From Sphingomonas pseudosanguinis (lineage in GTDB: Bacteria > Pseudomonadota > Alphaproteobacteria > Sphingomonadales > Sphingomonadaceae): DNA of 51,364 nucleotides. The number at the start of each line of letters is the position of its first letter. Position 1 is the stretch's first letter. The translations under genes were made by a program, and so were the position numbers. The DNA lies in assembly GCF_014196255.1 (NCBI RefSeq), contig NZ_JACIDH010000021.1, positions 1 to 51,364 on the forward strand, in the 5' to 3' direction. The notes beneath the pieces were generated by a model. The model was not told the DNA's origin. It searched no databases and saw only the letters and a list, made by a program, of their open reading frames with translations. Of this stretch, positions 24,654-32,571 are shown in pieces.

Positions 24654-25273
24654 CGGGTTTTCGCGCGCAACTCGCCGAACAGCGGTGGGACGATCATCGT
24701 TACTATCATCACAGCCTGGTCAACCAGAGCCTGCACTTCGTCAGCGCCTGCACCTTCCTGACCGCCTATGTGCTGCTGTTCATCGACCCGGCGGTCGCCA
24801 GCCTGCTCGCCTGGGGCGTGGCGATGACGAGCCGCCAGGCCGGGCATTTCTTCTTCGAGCCCAAGGGCTATGACCATGTGAACAAGGCGACGCATGAGCA
24901 TAAGGAAGAGATCAAGGTCGGCTATAATCTGGCGCGCAAATATGTGCTGATGGGCATCTGGGTCGCGATCCCGGTCGTGCTGCTGTTCCAGCCGACGCTG
25001 TTCGGCAGCCTCGAATATCCCGATGGCTTCATGGGCTATCTGCGCCATGTCGGCATCGGCTGGCTGGGCCTGGGCGTCAGTGCGATCTTTGTGCGCGTCA
25101 TGCAGCTCTGGGCGAAGCGCGATCTGGAAACGGGCCTGGTCTGGGCGACGAAGATCGTCACCGACCCGTTCAACGACTTCAAGATGTACAAGAGCGCGCC
25201 GCGCCGCCTGATGAAGGGCGAGCGGATGGATCATCACGATGTCGATGATTTCGAGGATTTGAAGGCGGCGTAA
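24650..25273 (+). CDS. Membrane protein with Mpo1/DUF962-like histidine motifs
   Basis: This is a 207-residue protein with about four transmembrane helices. Two histidine motifs, RYYHHSLVNQSLHFVSA (about residues 18-34) and SRQAGHFFFEPKGYDHVNKA (about 61-80), have the YHH-N-IH and Q-GH-FE layout of the DUF962/Mpo1 family. Yeast Mpo1 is an iron-dependent dioxygenase for alpha-oxidation of 2-hydroxy fatty acids. Sphingomonads carry 2-hydroxy fatty acids in their glycosphingolipids, so a related activity is conceivable. The remaining similarity is limited, so family membership is moderate and function is inference. It is translationally coupled to pmtA (ATGA overlap) and followed by a strong terminator. 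Confidence 0.6.
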   Translation: MTGFRAQLAEQRWDDHRYYHHSLVNQSLHFVSACTFLTAYVLLFIDPAVASLLAWGVAMTSRQAGHFFFEPKGYDHVNKATHEHKEEIKVGYNLARKYVLMGIWVAIPVVLLFQPTLFGSLEYPDGFMGYLRHVGIGWLGLGVSAIFVRVMQLWAKRDLETGLVWATKIVTDPFNDFKMYKSAPRRLMKGERMDHHDVDDFEDLKAA

Positions 25274-25297
25274 CGCGTGGCCTGGGGTTGACGGACA

Positions 25298-25331
25298 GGG
25301 CGGCGGTTCGAAAGGACCGCCGCCCGTTTTT
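25298..25331 (+). terminator. Intrinsic terminator of the pmtA operon
   Basis: The 10-bp stem GGGCGGCGGT / ACCGCCGCCC around TCGAAAGG is followed directly by GTTTTT. This is the clearest factor-independent terminator in the window. Confidence 0.9.
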
Positions 25332-25357
25332 GTAACAAACCCTCGCCTCTTGCCGCT

Positions 25358-25458
25358 CCCCTCCCGCAGGCGGGAGGGGATGGAGGAGGGAAGGCCGCAA
25401 GCGACAGGCTCGGTGAGACACCCTGCCCTCCCCAAACCCCTCCCGCCTGCGGGAGGGG
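25358..25458. repeat. Family A repeat pair
   Basis: Two 22-base palindromes (25358-25379 and 25437-25458) lie in the same head-to-head arrangement as at 7810 and 9591. They are joined by a linker with GGCTCGGTGAGACACC. They lie between the pmtA-operon terminator and the aminotransferase stop codon. Confidence 0.9.
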
Positions 25459-25476
25459 CTTAAGAAGAGGGAGAAC

Positions 25477-27153
25477 CTACCCTCCCCGCCCCAACCTGAC
25501 CGCCAGCGACTCCTTCAAGATCCGCCGCCGGATCGCCTTGTTCGCCAGCTTCAGCTCCTTTGGCGCCTCGGGCGAGGTCCACCACCAGCCATCGTCACGC
25601 ATCTGTTGTCCCGCTGCAACGAAGCGGTCGCAAATATCGGCGAACAGGGTGTCGTCGATGTCGAGGCTGAAGATCAGCCGCCCGGTCCCGACCCAACTCA
25701 ACGCCAGACCGTTCGCCCGGAGATAATATTGCAGCATCCAGTTATAGGGCGAGGCGACCGAGTAGAGGATGGTCCAGATCGTCTGGACATGCGCGACCGA
25801 CAAAGGCAGCCCCGCCGCCGCCATGCGGGCGTTGAACATCGCGGCGCGCGCATCCCAGCGCGCATCCAGCCCTTCGTACAGCGCGGCCACCTCGGGCGTG
25901 TCCAGCCGTCGGAGGAAGGCGTTCATCGCCCCCATGACCATGGGATGCGAGTTGAACGTGCCGCGCGCGAAGCAGATGTCGACCGGCCGATCCTCACGCC
26001 AGCGCTTCATGAGATGCGCGGGGCCGCAGAGCACGCCGACCGGCAACCCGCCGCCCAGCGTCTTGCCATAGGTGATGAGGTCGGGCTTCACCCCGAAATA
26101 TTCCGGCATGCCGCCTTTGGCCAGGCGGAAACCCATGAACACCTCGTCGAAGATCAGGGCGATGCCGTTCGCCCGGCACGTCTCGGCCAAGCGGTGCAGC
26201 CAGTCGCGATAGGCGGCCAGATCCGCCCCCGCCTTGCGCCCGCCATCGACCAGTTGCCCGTCCGAAGGCGCCGAGCCATTGGGGTGCATCGCCTGGAGCG
26301 GGTTGACCAGCACGCAGGCGATGTCCTTGCGGGTGGCGAGCACCTTCAGCGTCCGCTCGGACATGTCGGCCAATGTCAGCGTGCGGTCGGCGGGCACCGG
26401 GTTCCCGATGCCCGGCTGCACATCGCCCCACCAGCCATGATAGGCTCCCGCGAACCGCACCAGACGCGGGCGCTTGGTATGGTAACGCGCCAACCGTACG
26501 GCCTGCATCACCGCCTCGGTCCCCGACATGTGGAAGGACACCTCGTCCATCCCCGACAGCGCGTTCAGGCGACGGACATTGTCGGCGACGACCGGATGGA
26601 ACGACCCCAGCACGCCGCCGAGTTCCCCGACCATCGCAGCCCCCTCGGCCATGGTCTGTTTGTAGAAGTCGTTGCCGAACAGATTGACGCCATAGGAGCC
26701 GGTCAGGTCGATCAGCCTATTGCCGTCCAGATCGATCAGGATCGGCCCCTCCGACCGCTGATAGAAAGCGCCCGTCGCCAGCGTCGTGCGCACCTTCTCG
26801 CGAAACTGGAACGGCACGCGATAGGCGCCGGTGAATTGCAGGTCGGACAGGCCGGTTCGCGTCTCGCGGGTCAGCGCCAGCGTCTGCGCGTAACGCTCGG
26901 CAAACAGCGCGCCCAGCCGCTTGAACCCGGCAAGGCGCTGGTCGGCCACGGTGTCGGGCGCATCGTCGACTCGGAAGAAGCGGTCCTCGCCGTAACTATA
27001 AAACGGGATCTGCCCGGCGATGCGCTTGGCCATGCGGACATGGCCGCCCAGCCCGGGATGCTTGGCGCGCGACAGGGTCAGTCGCCGATGCCCCTTCGTC
27101 AGGGCGACGGCACCGGCGGAAGCGGCCAGCAGGCCAGTGAGAATCGGGTTCAT
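25477..27153 (-). CDS. Membrane-anchored class III PLP aminotransferase
   Basis: This is a 558-residue class III (GSA-aminomutase-like) PLP enzyme. An unusual ~85-residue N-terminal extension begins with a hydrophobic segment (MNPILTGLLAASAGAVALTK) that may anchor it to the membrane. Core motifs are DLTGSYGVNLFGNDF, the PLP-phosphate site MSGTEAVMQAVRLARYHT, FAGAYHGWWGDVQPG, the Asp motif IALIFDEVFMGFRLAKGG and the Schiff-base Lys in DLITYGKTLGGGLPVG. The substrate is unknown. It is divergent from phosphatidylserine decarboxylase with 38 bases between starts, and next to pmtA, which suggests a lipid or polar head-group amine. Start 27153 is chosen because an earlier ATG adds only unstructured residues. 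Confidence 0.85.
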   Translation of the reverse strand: MNPILTGLLAASAGAVALTKGHRRLTLSRAKHPGLGGHVRMAKRIAGQIPFYSYGEDRFFRVDDAPDTVADQRLAGFKRLGALFAERYAQTLALTRETRTGLSDLQFTGAYRVPFQFREKVRTTLATGAFYQRSEGPILIDLDGNRLIDLTGSYGVNLFGNDFYKQTMAEGAAMVGELGGVLGSFHPVVADNVRRLNALSGMDEVSFHMSGTEAVMQAVRLARYHTKRPRLVRFAGAYHGWWGDVQPGIGNPVPADRTLTLADMSERTLKVLATRKDIACVLVNPLQAMHPNGSAPSDGQLVDGGRKAGADLAAYRDWLHRLAETCRANGIALIFDEVFMGFRLAKGGMPEYFGVKPDLITYGKTLGGGLPVGVLCGPAHLMKRWREDRPVDICFARGTFNSHPMVMGAMNAFLRRLDTPEVAALYEGLDARWDARAAMFNARMAAAGLPLSVAHVQTIWTILYSVASPYNWMLQYYLRANGLALSWVGTGRLIFSLDIDDTLFADICDRFVAAGQQMRDDGWWWTSPEAPKELKLANKAIRRRILKESLAVRLGRGG

Positions 27154-27191
27154 GCGGCCTTTGACCGCGTACCCATGACGGAGGCATGACA

Positions 27192-28052
27192 ATGCGTGGA
27201 CCCATCATGCGGTTCTTCCTGAACGAGGACATCAATTTCCTCGTCACCAACCGCCTGCCGCGCCGGTTCGCGACGAAGCTGGTCGGCCGGATCGCGCGGA
27301 TCGAGCATCCGCTGATCGCCCGGCCCAGCCTGGGCTTGTGGAAATTCTTCGCCGGCGTCGATCTGTCGGATGCGCGCACGACGCGGTTCAAATCCTTGCG
27401 CGATGGGTTCGTCCGCCCGCTGCGCGACGGCGCGCGCGCGTTCGACGGCGATCCCGATACGCTGGCCAGCCCTTGCGACGCGCTGGTCGGCGCGCACGGC
27501 CGGATCGACGATGACCAGCTCTATCAGGTGAAGGGCTTTCCCTATCGGCTGCAGGACCTGATCCCCGACCCCGCGCTGGTCGAGCGGTTCCGCGACGGAT
27601 CGTTCGTCACGCTGCGGCTGACGGCGGGCATGTATCACCGTTTTCATGCGCCGACCGACATCGCGGTCGAGGGTGTGACCTATATTTCGGGCGACTGCTG
27701 GAACGTGAACCCGATCGCGCTCAAGCGGGTCGAACGGCTCTTCTGCCGCAACGAACGCGCGGTGATCGAAGCGCGCACGCTGATCGGCGGCCAGCCGCTG
27801 CTGATCGTGCCGGTGGCGGCGATCCTGGTGGCGAGCATCCGGCTTCACTGTCTCGACACCGAACGCACCCTGCGCGAGCGCGGCCCAGGCCGCTCGCCCT
27901 GTGCGGCGCGGATCGGCAAGGGCGAGGAAATGGGCTGGTTCGAACATGGCTCGACCATCATCCTGTTCCTGCGCAAGGGGATGCGGCTGGCCGACACGCT
28001 GGCGGAGGGACAGGCGATCCGCGCCGGCGACGTGATCGGCCGCGTCGCCTGA
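27192..28052 (+). CDS. psd: Phosphatidylserine decarboxylase (Psd family)
   Basis: This is a 286-residue pyruvoyl-dependent decarboxylase that makes phosphatidylethanolamine. It has the Psd triad: Asp96 (SPCDALVG), His149 (GMYHRFHAP) and Ser254 in FEHGSTIILF. The Gly-Ser cleavage site reads HGST instead of enterobacterial LGST; self-cleavage there makes the small alpha subunit with its pyruvoyl group. Flanking GEEMGWFEHGST is typical of type I Psd. ATG 27192 has GGAGG seven bases upstream; ATG 27186 is too close to it. It feeds PE to the PmtA-like enzyme nearby. No pssA is adjacent. Archaetidylserine decarboxylase is an alternative database name. Confidence 0.92.
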   Translation: MRGPIMRFFLNEDINFLVTNRLPRRFATKLVGRIARIEHPLIARPSLGLWKFFAGVDLSDARTTRFKSLRDGFVRPLRDGARAFDGDPDTLASPCDALVGAHGRIDDDQLYQVKGFPYRLQDLIPDPALVERFRDGSFVTLRLTAGMYHRFHAPTDIAVEGVTYISGDCWNVNPIALKRVERLFCRNERAVIEARTLIGGQPLLIVPVAAILVASIRLHCLDTERTLRERGPGRSPCAARIGKGEEMGWFEHGSTIILFLRKGMRLADTLAEGQAIRAGDVIGRVA

Positions 28053-28116
28053 AATCGCTATCACGCCGGGATCGGGGCCGTTACTCTGGCCCGCAAACCC
28101 ATAGGAGAGCGACATC

Positions 28117-28569
28117 ATGGCCGAGGCGCGCTTCGAACTCAGCGTAGAGCGACGGATCGCCGCCCCCGTCGAACGGGTCTGGCACGTCATGACCGCGCGC
28201 CTTGAGGAATGGTTCTACCCCGCCCCCTGGCGCGCCGAGGCGCGGACGCTGGAATGGCATGCGGGCGGGCGCAGCCTGATCGTGATGCACGGCCCCAATG
28301 GCGAGGAGATGCCGAACGAGGGCATCGTGCTCACCGTCGAGCCCAATCGGCGCTTCGTGGTGACCGACGCCTTTACCGGTGACTGGCAGCCCGCCGGCCC
28401 GTTCATGGTCGGACTGTTCGAGATCGAGCCGGACGGCGACGGCACGCTCTATCGCGGCACCGCCCGTCACTGGACCCGCGAGGCGATGGAACAGCATCGC
28501 GCCATGGGCTTCGAGCAAGGCTGGGGCGCGGCGGCGGATCAGTTGAAGGCGCTGGCGGAACACGCCTGA
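28117..28569 (+). CDS. SRPBCC (AHSA1/START-like) family protein
   Basis: This is a 150-residue single-domain protein of the Bet v1-like fold: FELSVERRIAAPVERVWHVM, WFYPAPWRAEARTLEWHAGG, then LYRGTARHWTREAMEQHRAM and a C-terminal amphipathic helix GFEQGWGAAADQLKALAEHA. Such proteins bind hydrophobic ligands in a cavity. Ligand and role are unknown. The ribosome binding site AGGAGAG precedes the ATG. It is 64 bases after psd and co-directional, so it may share its transcript. Confidence 0.88.
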   Translation: MAEARFELSVERRIAAPVERVWHVMTARLEEWFYPAPWRAEARTLEWHAGGRSLIVMHGPNGEEMPNEGIVLTVEPNRRFVVTDAFTGDWQPAGPFMVGLFEIEPDGDGTLYRGTARHWTREAMEQHRAMGFEQGWGAAADQLKALAEHA

Positions 28570-28637
28570 TCTCGGCGGCGTCCGGCTGAGAAACGGTGCT
28601 CCGCCAGACAACCGGGATAGCGCCAGCGCCGGGATCG

Positions 28638-28659
28638 ACGGTCACCATGTTGTGACCGT
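28638..28659. other. Hairpin in the gap after the SRPBCC gene
   Basis: An 8-bp perfect inverted repeat, ACGGTCAC-CATGTT-GTGACCGT, lies 69 bases after the SRPBCC stop, facing the end of the chemoreceptor gene. It could be a terminator without U-tract. A further inverted pair, CAGACCGC (28688) and GCGGTCTG (28770), encloses the next repeat. Confidence 0.4.
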
Positions 28660-28702
28660 GGCGGAGAATTGTTCCGGCCCGAAAGATCAGACCGCGTCCC
28701 TT

Positions 28703-28762
28703 ATTGGGGAAGCCGTCCACCATGTTTGGGATGGTCCCCCCTCCCCTTAGAGGCGAGGAGAG
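28703..28762. repeat. Diverged family B half element
   Basis: On the minus strand it contains CTAAGGGGAGGGGGGACCAT, CCCAAAC and ATGGTGGACGG. This parallels the AAGGGGAGGGGGACCATGCG...ATGGTGGAGGGG half of the 39923 element. Substitutions suggest an old copy. Confidence 0.5.
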
Positions 28763-28799
28763 AACGGTGGCGGTCTGACCCTGAGGCCGGCTTGTACGG

Positions 28800-30671
28800 T
28801 CAGAACTCTGACCAGTCGCCGTCATCGACCGCGACGGCCGCGTTGGACGTGCGGGCGACGCGCGGGGTGGCGGCGATTCGCGGAGCCGCCTGCGCCACAC
28901 GGGCCTGCACCTGATGCACCGGCAAGTGATGGACGGGTGCGGGTGCGCGCGCGGACACGGCGCCGTCGGTCAGGCGAAACCGCGCCACTTGCCGGGTCAT
29001 ATTGTCCGTTTCTTCCGACAGGCTGCGCGCGGCCGCCGTCGCCTGTTCGACCATGGCCGCATTTTGCTGGGTCACGCCGTCCATTTCCGACACGGCGGTA
29101 TTCACCTGTCGAAGCCCGGTCGCCTGCTGGGCGGCGGCCGAGGCGATGTCGGAGACCAGCACATTGATCTCGCCGATGCGGCCCGTGATGCGGGTCAGCG
29201 CGGCCCCGGCCTGCCCGACCAGCTCGACCCCGGCCTCGACCTGATCGGTCGAGGCGTTGATCTTGGCCTTCACGTCCTTGGCCGCATCGGCCGAACGCTG
29301 CGCCAGCGCGCGAACTTCGGAAGCGACGACGGCGAAACCCTTGCCCGCATCGCCCGCACGCGCCGCCTCGACACCTGCGTTCAATGCCAGCAAATTGGTC
29401 TGGAAGGCGATGCCGTCGATCACCGCGATGATCTCAGAAATCTCGCTCGACGACCGTTCGATGCCGTTCATCGCCTCGACCGCGCGGCGCACCACGTCCG
29501 AGGATTGCTCGGCGTCGCCGCGCGTGGTGGTAACGACCTCATTGGCCCGGCGCGCGTTGCTGGCGGTCTCGTTCACCGTCTCGGTGATTTCGTGCATCGC
29601 GGCCGCGGTTTCCTCCAAGCTGGCGGCCTGTTGCTCGGTACGGCGGGACAGATCGTCGGACGCCTGGCGAATATCGCTGGCGCCATTGCCGATGCCATGG
29701 GCACTGGCGGTGACGGCGGACAGCGTGGCGGAGACGGCTTCCATCGCCTTGTTGAAGTCGTGTTTCAGCTTTTCGAACGGACCCGTCAGCTCGGCATCGA
29801 TCCGTGCGGTCAGATCGCCCTGCGCCAGCGCGTCCAGCCCGTTGCCGACGCTGTCGACGATCAGGCGGGTCTGCTCCGCCTTGGCACGCTCGGCACCCGC
29901 CAGCTGATCGCGAAACGAGACCATCGCCTCAGCCAGCTGCCCCACTTCGTCCCGGCGGGGATCGACGGCGACCTGGGCCTCCAAGTCCCCGCCGGCCAGT
30001 CGGCGCATCGCCGCCGTCATCGCCGCAAGCGGGTGGGCGATGCCCCGGATCAGTGACATCAGCATGAAACCGGTCAGCGCCAGCACCGCAATCGCAATCC
30101 CGATGGAGATGTTGCGCGACCAGATATAATCCCGGGTCGCCTGCACCATTTCGCTTTCCATCAGCTCGATCTGCGCAGCCTGCATATCCTCGATCAGGAC
30201 GTTGCTTTTGTCATACTGGGCCTGACCGGCGCGAAAATTGGCGGTGGCCGCCGGGATCGCGCCCTGGCCCGTCAGGACAAGCGTCTGGCGCGCCGTGTCG
30301 ACGAACGCGCTCCAGTCCTGCCGGAATTGTTTGAACAGCGCGATCGCCTTGGGCGCGGTCAGTGTCTTTTCCAGATAATCGATATGACGGTTGATTTCCG
30401 CCAGACTGGTCCGGGCATCCTGCAACGCGCGGCTGCGCATGGCGGAATCGACCGCGAGAATGCTCACGCCTTGTGCGGCGCGGAAATCGGACGTCGCGGT
30501 ATTGATCGATGCGATCGCGACCAGCTTTTCCCGACGCGCACGCCCCAGATTTTCCGCCACGCTGTGCAAATGCTGCTGCGCGGCCAGTGACAGTAACATG
30601 GTCGCGATCAGCGCCGCCGCGAGGATACCGAAGGCGACACATAATTTTTTGCTGATCTTCAGATTCTTCAT
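28800..30671 (-). CDS. Transmembrane methyl-accepting chemotaxis protein with CheR-tether C-terminus
   Basis: This is a 623-residue chemoreceptor. TM1 is at residues about 9-30 ([20 protein letters not shown]). A helical periplasmic four-helix-bundle sensor (about 35-190) follows, then TM2 ([20 protein letters not shown]), HAMP, and a second HAMP-like segment ([20 protein letters not shown]). The methylation and signalling coiled coil has the tip [21 protein letters not shown] flexible Pro/Val/Ala tail ends DGDWSEF. The last residues W-S-E-F fit the aromatic-x-x-aromatic pentapeptide that tethers CheR and CheB to receptors. The ligand is unknown. Its nearest upstream neighbour is a tRNA on the same strand. 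Confidence 0.94.
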   Translation of the reverse strand: MKNLKISKKLCVAFGILAAALIATMLLSLAAQQHLHSVAENLGRARREKLVAIASINTATSDFRAAQGVSILAVDSAMRSRALQDARTSLAEINRHIDYLEKTLTAPKAIALFKQFRQDWSAFVDTARQTLVLTGQGAIPAATANFRAGQAQYDKSNVLIEDMQAAQIELMESEMVQATRDYIWSRNISIGIAIAVLALTGFMLMSLIRGIAHPLAAMTAAMRRLAGGDLEAQVAVDPRRDEVGQLAEAMVSFRDQLAGAERAKAEQTRLIVDSVGNGLDALAQGDLTARIDAELTGPFEKLKHDFNKAMEAVSATLSAVTASAHGIGNGASDIRQASDDLSRRTEQQAASLEETAAAMHEITETVNETASNARRANEVVTTTRGDAEQSSDVVRRAVEAMNGIERSSSEISEIIAVIDGIAFQTNLLALNAGVEAARAGDAGKGFAVVASEVRALAQRSADAAKDVKAKINASTDQVEAGVELVGQAGAALTRITGRIGEINVLVSDIASAAAQQATGLRQVNTAVSEMDGVTQQNAAMVEQATAAARSLSEETDNMTRQVARFRLTDGAVSARAPAPVHHLPVHQVQARVAQAAPRIAATPRVARTSNAAVAVDDGDWSEF

Positions 30672-30899
30672 CGACTCAACCCCACCCCTGGAATGGCATC
30701 AAACATAGATTAGGGGCGTTTAAATCACGTTAGCTGTGGTCGGGGCCGGACGACGGACGGAATCATGCCTTACGAAAAGAGCCGAAGTCCCTTCAAATCA
30801 TGGCAATATTTATCGATGGCGAGCGCCGAACTCTTGCGGGCCTGCGGCGGGAGGGCCGCAACGACTCAGGTGTTCGACGGATTTTTCAGAGGCTTTGCG

Positions 30900-30976
30900 T
30901 GGTGACCCCGACTGGATTCGAACCAGTGGCCCTCAGATTAGGAATCTGATGCTCTATCCTGCTGAGCTACGGGGCC
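30900..30976 (-). tRNA. tRNA-Arg (anticodon CCT)
   Basis: On the minus strand the 77 bases fold as a full cloverleaf. The acceptor is GGCCCCG/CGGGGTC, the D arm GCTC-GAGC, the anticodon stem TCAGA/TCTGA with loop TTCCTAA (anticodon CCT, reading AGG), and the T arm ACTGG-TTCGAAT-CCAGT. The discriminator is A and the CCA end is encoded. AGG is a rare codon in such GC-rich genomes. The rest of the 30672-31033 gap shows nothing else I can name. Note that tRNA 3' ends often serve as integration sites, but no integrase or duplicated attachment site is visible here. Confidence 0.96.
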
Positions 30977-31033
30977 GCGCACGGGGGCGGTGATAACCGG
31001 GACGCGGCATGCGGTCCAGAGTGGTTCGGTGTT

Positions 31034-31465
31034 TCAGTTCGCCAGCTTGGGCGGCACCACGGGGAAGGGCAGCGGCGCGACGGGGACGCCGTCCTCGACC
31101 AGCGCCTTGGCCTCCGCCAGGCTGGCCTGGCCGTGGATCTGGGTCACGGGCGCGTCGCCCTCATGCATCGCGCGGGCGCGGTCGGCGAACGCGGTGCCGA
31201 CCCAGGTCGATGTCTCCAGCGCCTTGGCCTGGGCCTGGGCCAGCTGCTCCAGCGCAGCCTTGATCGCCTGCGGCGAGGCCATGTCGGGCTTGCTGTTGCT
31301 CTTGGCGCCGATCTGCGGGGCCATCACCGCCTTTTCGATCCGGCGGTCGCCGCACATCGGACATTCGACATGCCCGCCCTCGCGCTGTTCGGCATAGGCG
31401 GCCGAGGAGGCGAACCACGCCTCGAACACATGGCCGCTGGTGCAGCGCAGGTCGAAGACGATCAT
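31034..31465 (-). CDS. DUF1178 family zinc-ribbon-like protein
   Basis: This is a 143-residue protein beginning MIVFDLRCTSGHVFEAWFAS, with a CPMCGDRRIEKAVMAP zinc-ribbon half and Cys8 upstream. It is followed by a helical Ala/Gln-rich middle and a conserved C-terminus (EAKALVEDGVPVAPLPFP). The pattern is DUF1178, widespread in alpha- and betaproteobacteria and of unknown function. It ends the grxC-nitrilase-DUF1178 operon, its start overlapping the nitrilase stop by four bases. This conserved trio suggests a thiol- or amide-linked housekeeping task. Confidence 0.92.
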   Translation of the reverse strand: MIVFDLRCTSGHVFEAWFASSAAYAEQREGGHVECPMCGDRRIEKAVMAPQIGAKSNSKPDMASPQAIKAALEQLAQAQAKALETSTWVGTAFADRARAMHEGDAPVTQIHGQASLAEAKALVEDGVPVAPLPFPVVPPKLAN

Positions 31466-32286
31466 GCCAGCGCCACCGGTCCGATCGTGCGGCGATGGCG
31501 GATGGCGGGCAGCCGCGCGCGCACCGCCTCGACCTGACCTGCGTCGATCGTCGCAAGGCCGAGGCCGGCCGCCTCGCCCATATCCAGCAGCACCTCGCCC
31601 CAGGGCCCCACGACGAGCGAATGGCCATAGGTGGCGCGGCCGTCCTGATGGTCGCCGGTCTGCGCAGGCGCGACCAGATGCACTCCCGCCTCGATCGCCC
31701 GTGCGCGCAGCAGCACATGCCAGTGCGCCGCGCCGGTCGGCCGGGTAAAGGCGGCGGGCACCGACAGGATCGTCGCCCCCGCCTCGGTCAGCGCGGCGAA
31801 CAGCGCCGGGAAGCGCAGGTCGTAACAGATGGCCAGCCCCAGCCGCCCGATCGGCGTGTCGACCACCACGGCCTGTTCGCCGGGCGCATAGGATGCGGAT
31901 TCGCGCCAGCTTTCGCCGCTGGGCAGATCGACGTCGAACAGATGCATTTTGTCGTAGCGCGCACGGATGTCGCCGCGATCGTCGATGACATAGGCGCGGT
32001 TGGCCAAGCGCCCATCCGCCCGCCGGATCGCCAGCGAGCCGATATGCACCCACAGGCCATGCTCGGCCGCCGCCGCCCGGACGCGCCGCAGGACGAGGTC
32101 CTCGTCCTCGGGCATCAGCTTGTCCGCCGCACGCGCGCGATCCCGGTCGATCAGCCCGGACATTTCGGGCGTGAACAGCATCGCCGCACCGCGCGCCCTG
32201 GCCTCGGCGACCGCCTGCTCCAGCGTATCGGCATTGGCGGCGGGATAAATGCCCGCCGTCATCTGCAGGACGGCGATGTCGGTCAT
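31462..32286 (-). CDS. Nitrilase-superfamily carbon-nitrogen hydrolase (Nit1/Nit2-like)
   Basis: This is a 274-residue amidase with the full catalytic set: Glu41 (FTPEMSG), Lys113 (YDKMHLFDVD) and Cys154 (AICYDLRFP). The YDKMHLFDVD and CYDLRFPALF signatures match the Nit1/Nit2 branch, whose members repair deaminated glutathione or act as omega-amidases. Placement directly after glutaredoxin fits a glutathione-repair role, which is inference. ATG 32286 overlaps the grxC stop by four bases, and the gene overlaps DUF1178 likewise. Confidence 0.92.
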   Translation of the reverse strand: MTDIAVLQMTAGIYPAANADTLEQAVAEARARGAAMLFTPEMSGLIDRDRARAADKLMPEDEDLVLRRVRAAAAEHGLWVHIGSLAIRRADGRLANRAYVIDDRGDIRARYDKMHLFDVDLPSGESWRESASYAPGEQAVVVDTPIGRLGLAICYDLRFPALFAALTEAGATILSVPAAFTRPTGAAHWHVLLRARAIEAGVHLVAPAQTGDHQDGRATYGHSLVVGPWGEVLLDMGEAAGLGLATIDAGQVEAVRARLPAIRHRRTIGPVALA

Positions 32287-32540
32287 GCCGACAGGAGCGG
32301 GTCGAGCCCTCCCCGCTTGTCGAGCGCGGCCAGATCGTCCGAGCCGCCGATATGCTGCCCGTCGATGAAGACCTGCGGTACGGTGGTGCGGCCGCCGGCG
32401 CGCTCGATCATCTCGCCGCGCTTCGGCCCGCCCATGGTGATGTCGTATTCCTCGGGCTCGACGCCCTTGGAGGCGAGCAGCGCCTTGGCCCGGGTGCAAT
32501 AGGGACAGAACGCCTTGGTGTAGATTTCGACCTTTGCCAT
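32283..32540 (-). CDS. grxC: Glutaredoxin 3
   Basis: This is an 85-residue glutathione-dependent dithiol oxidoreductase. The active site CPYC is at residues 12-15 (KAFCPYCTRAKALLASKGVE). The cis-Pro TVPQVFIDG and the GGSDDLAALDKRG glutathione-binding motif follow. The start MAKVEIYTK at 32540 is the family norm; upstream codons are unconserved. It is first in the grxC-nitrilase-DUF1178 operon and lies 31 bases downstream of comF on the same strand, so it may be read from the comF promoter. Confidence 0.95.
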   Translation of the reverse strand: MAKVEIYTKAFCPYCTRAKALLASKGVEPEEYDITMGGPKRGEMIERAGGRTTVPQVFIDGQHIGGSDDLAALDKRGGLDPLLSA

Positions 32541-32571
32541 GGCTGTCAGGTGTGTCGCACGAGGCCGCTTG

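Noticed and set aside
28570..28799. Possible riboswitch or small RNA in the gap after the SRPBCC gene
   Set aside because: It has hairpins, but one stretch matches a diverged family B repeat, it lies between gene 3' ends, and no known riboswitch core is visible.
30714..30732. CtrA-like site upstream of the transmembrane chemoreceptor
   Set aside because: Only CTAA-N7-TAAAC can be aligned, with mismatches in both half-sites; not above chance.
30900..30976. tRNA-Arg as an integration site for a genomic island
   Set aside because: No integrase, duplicated tRNA 3' end, or change in base composition is visible on either side.
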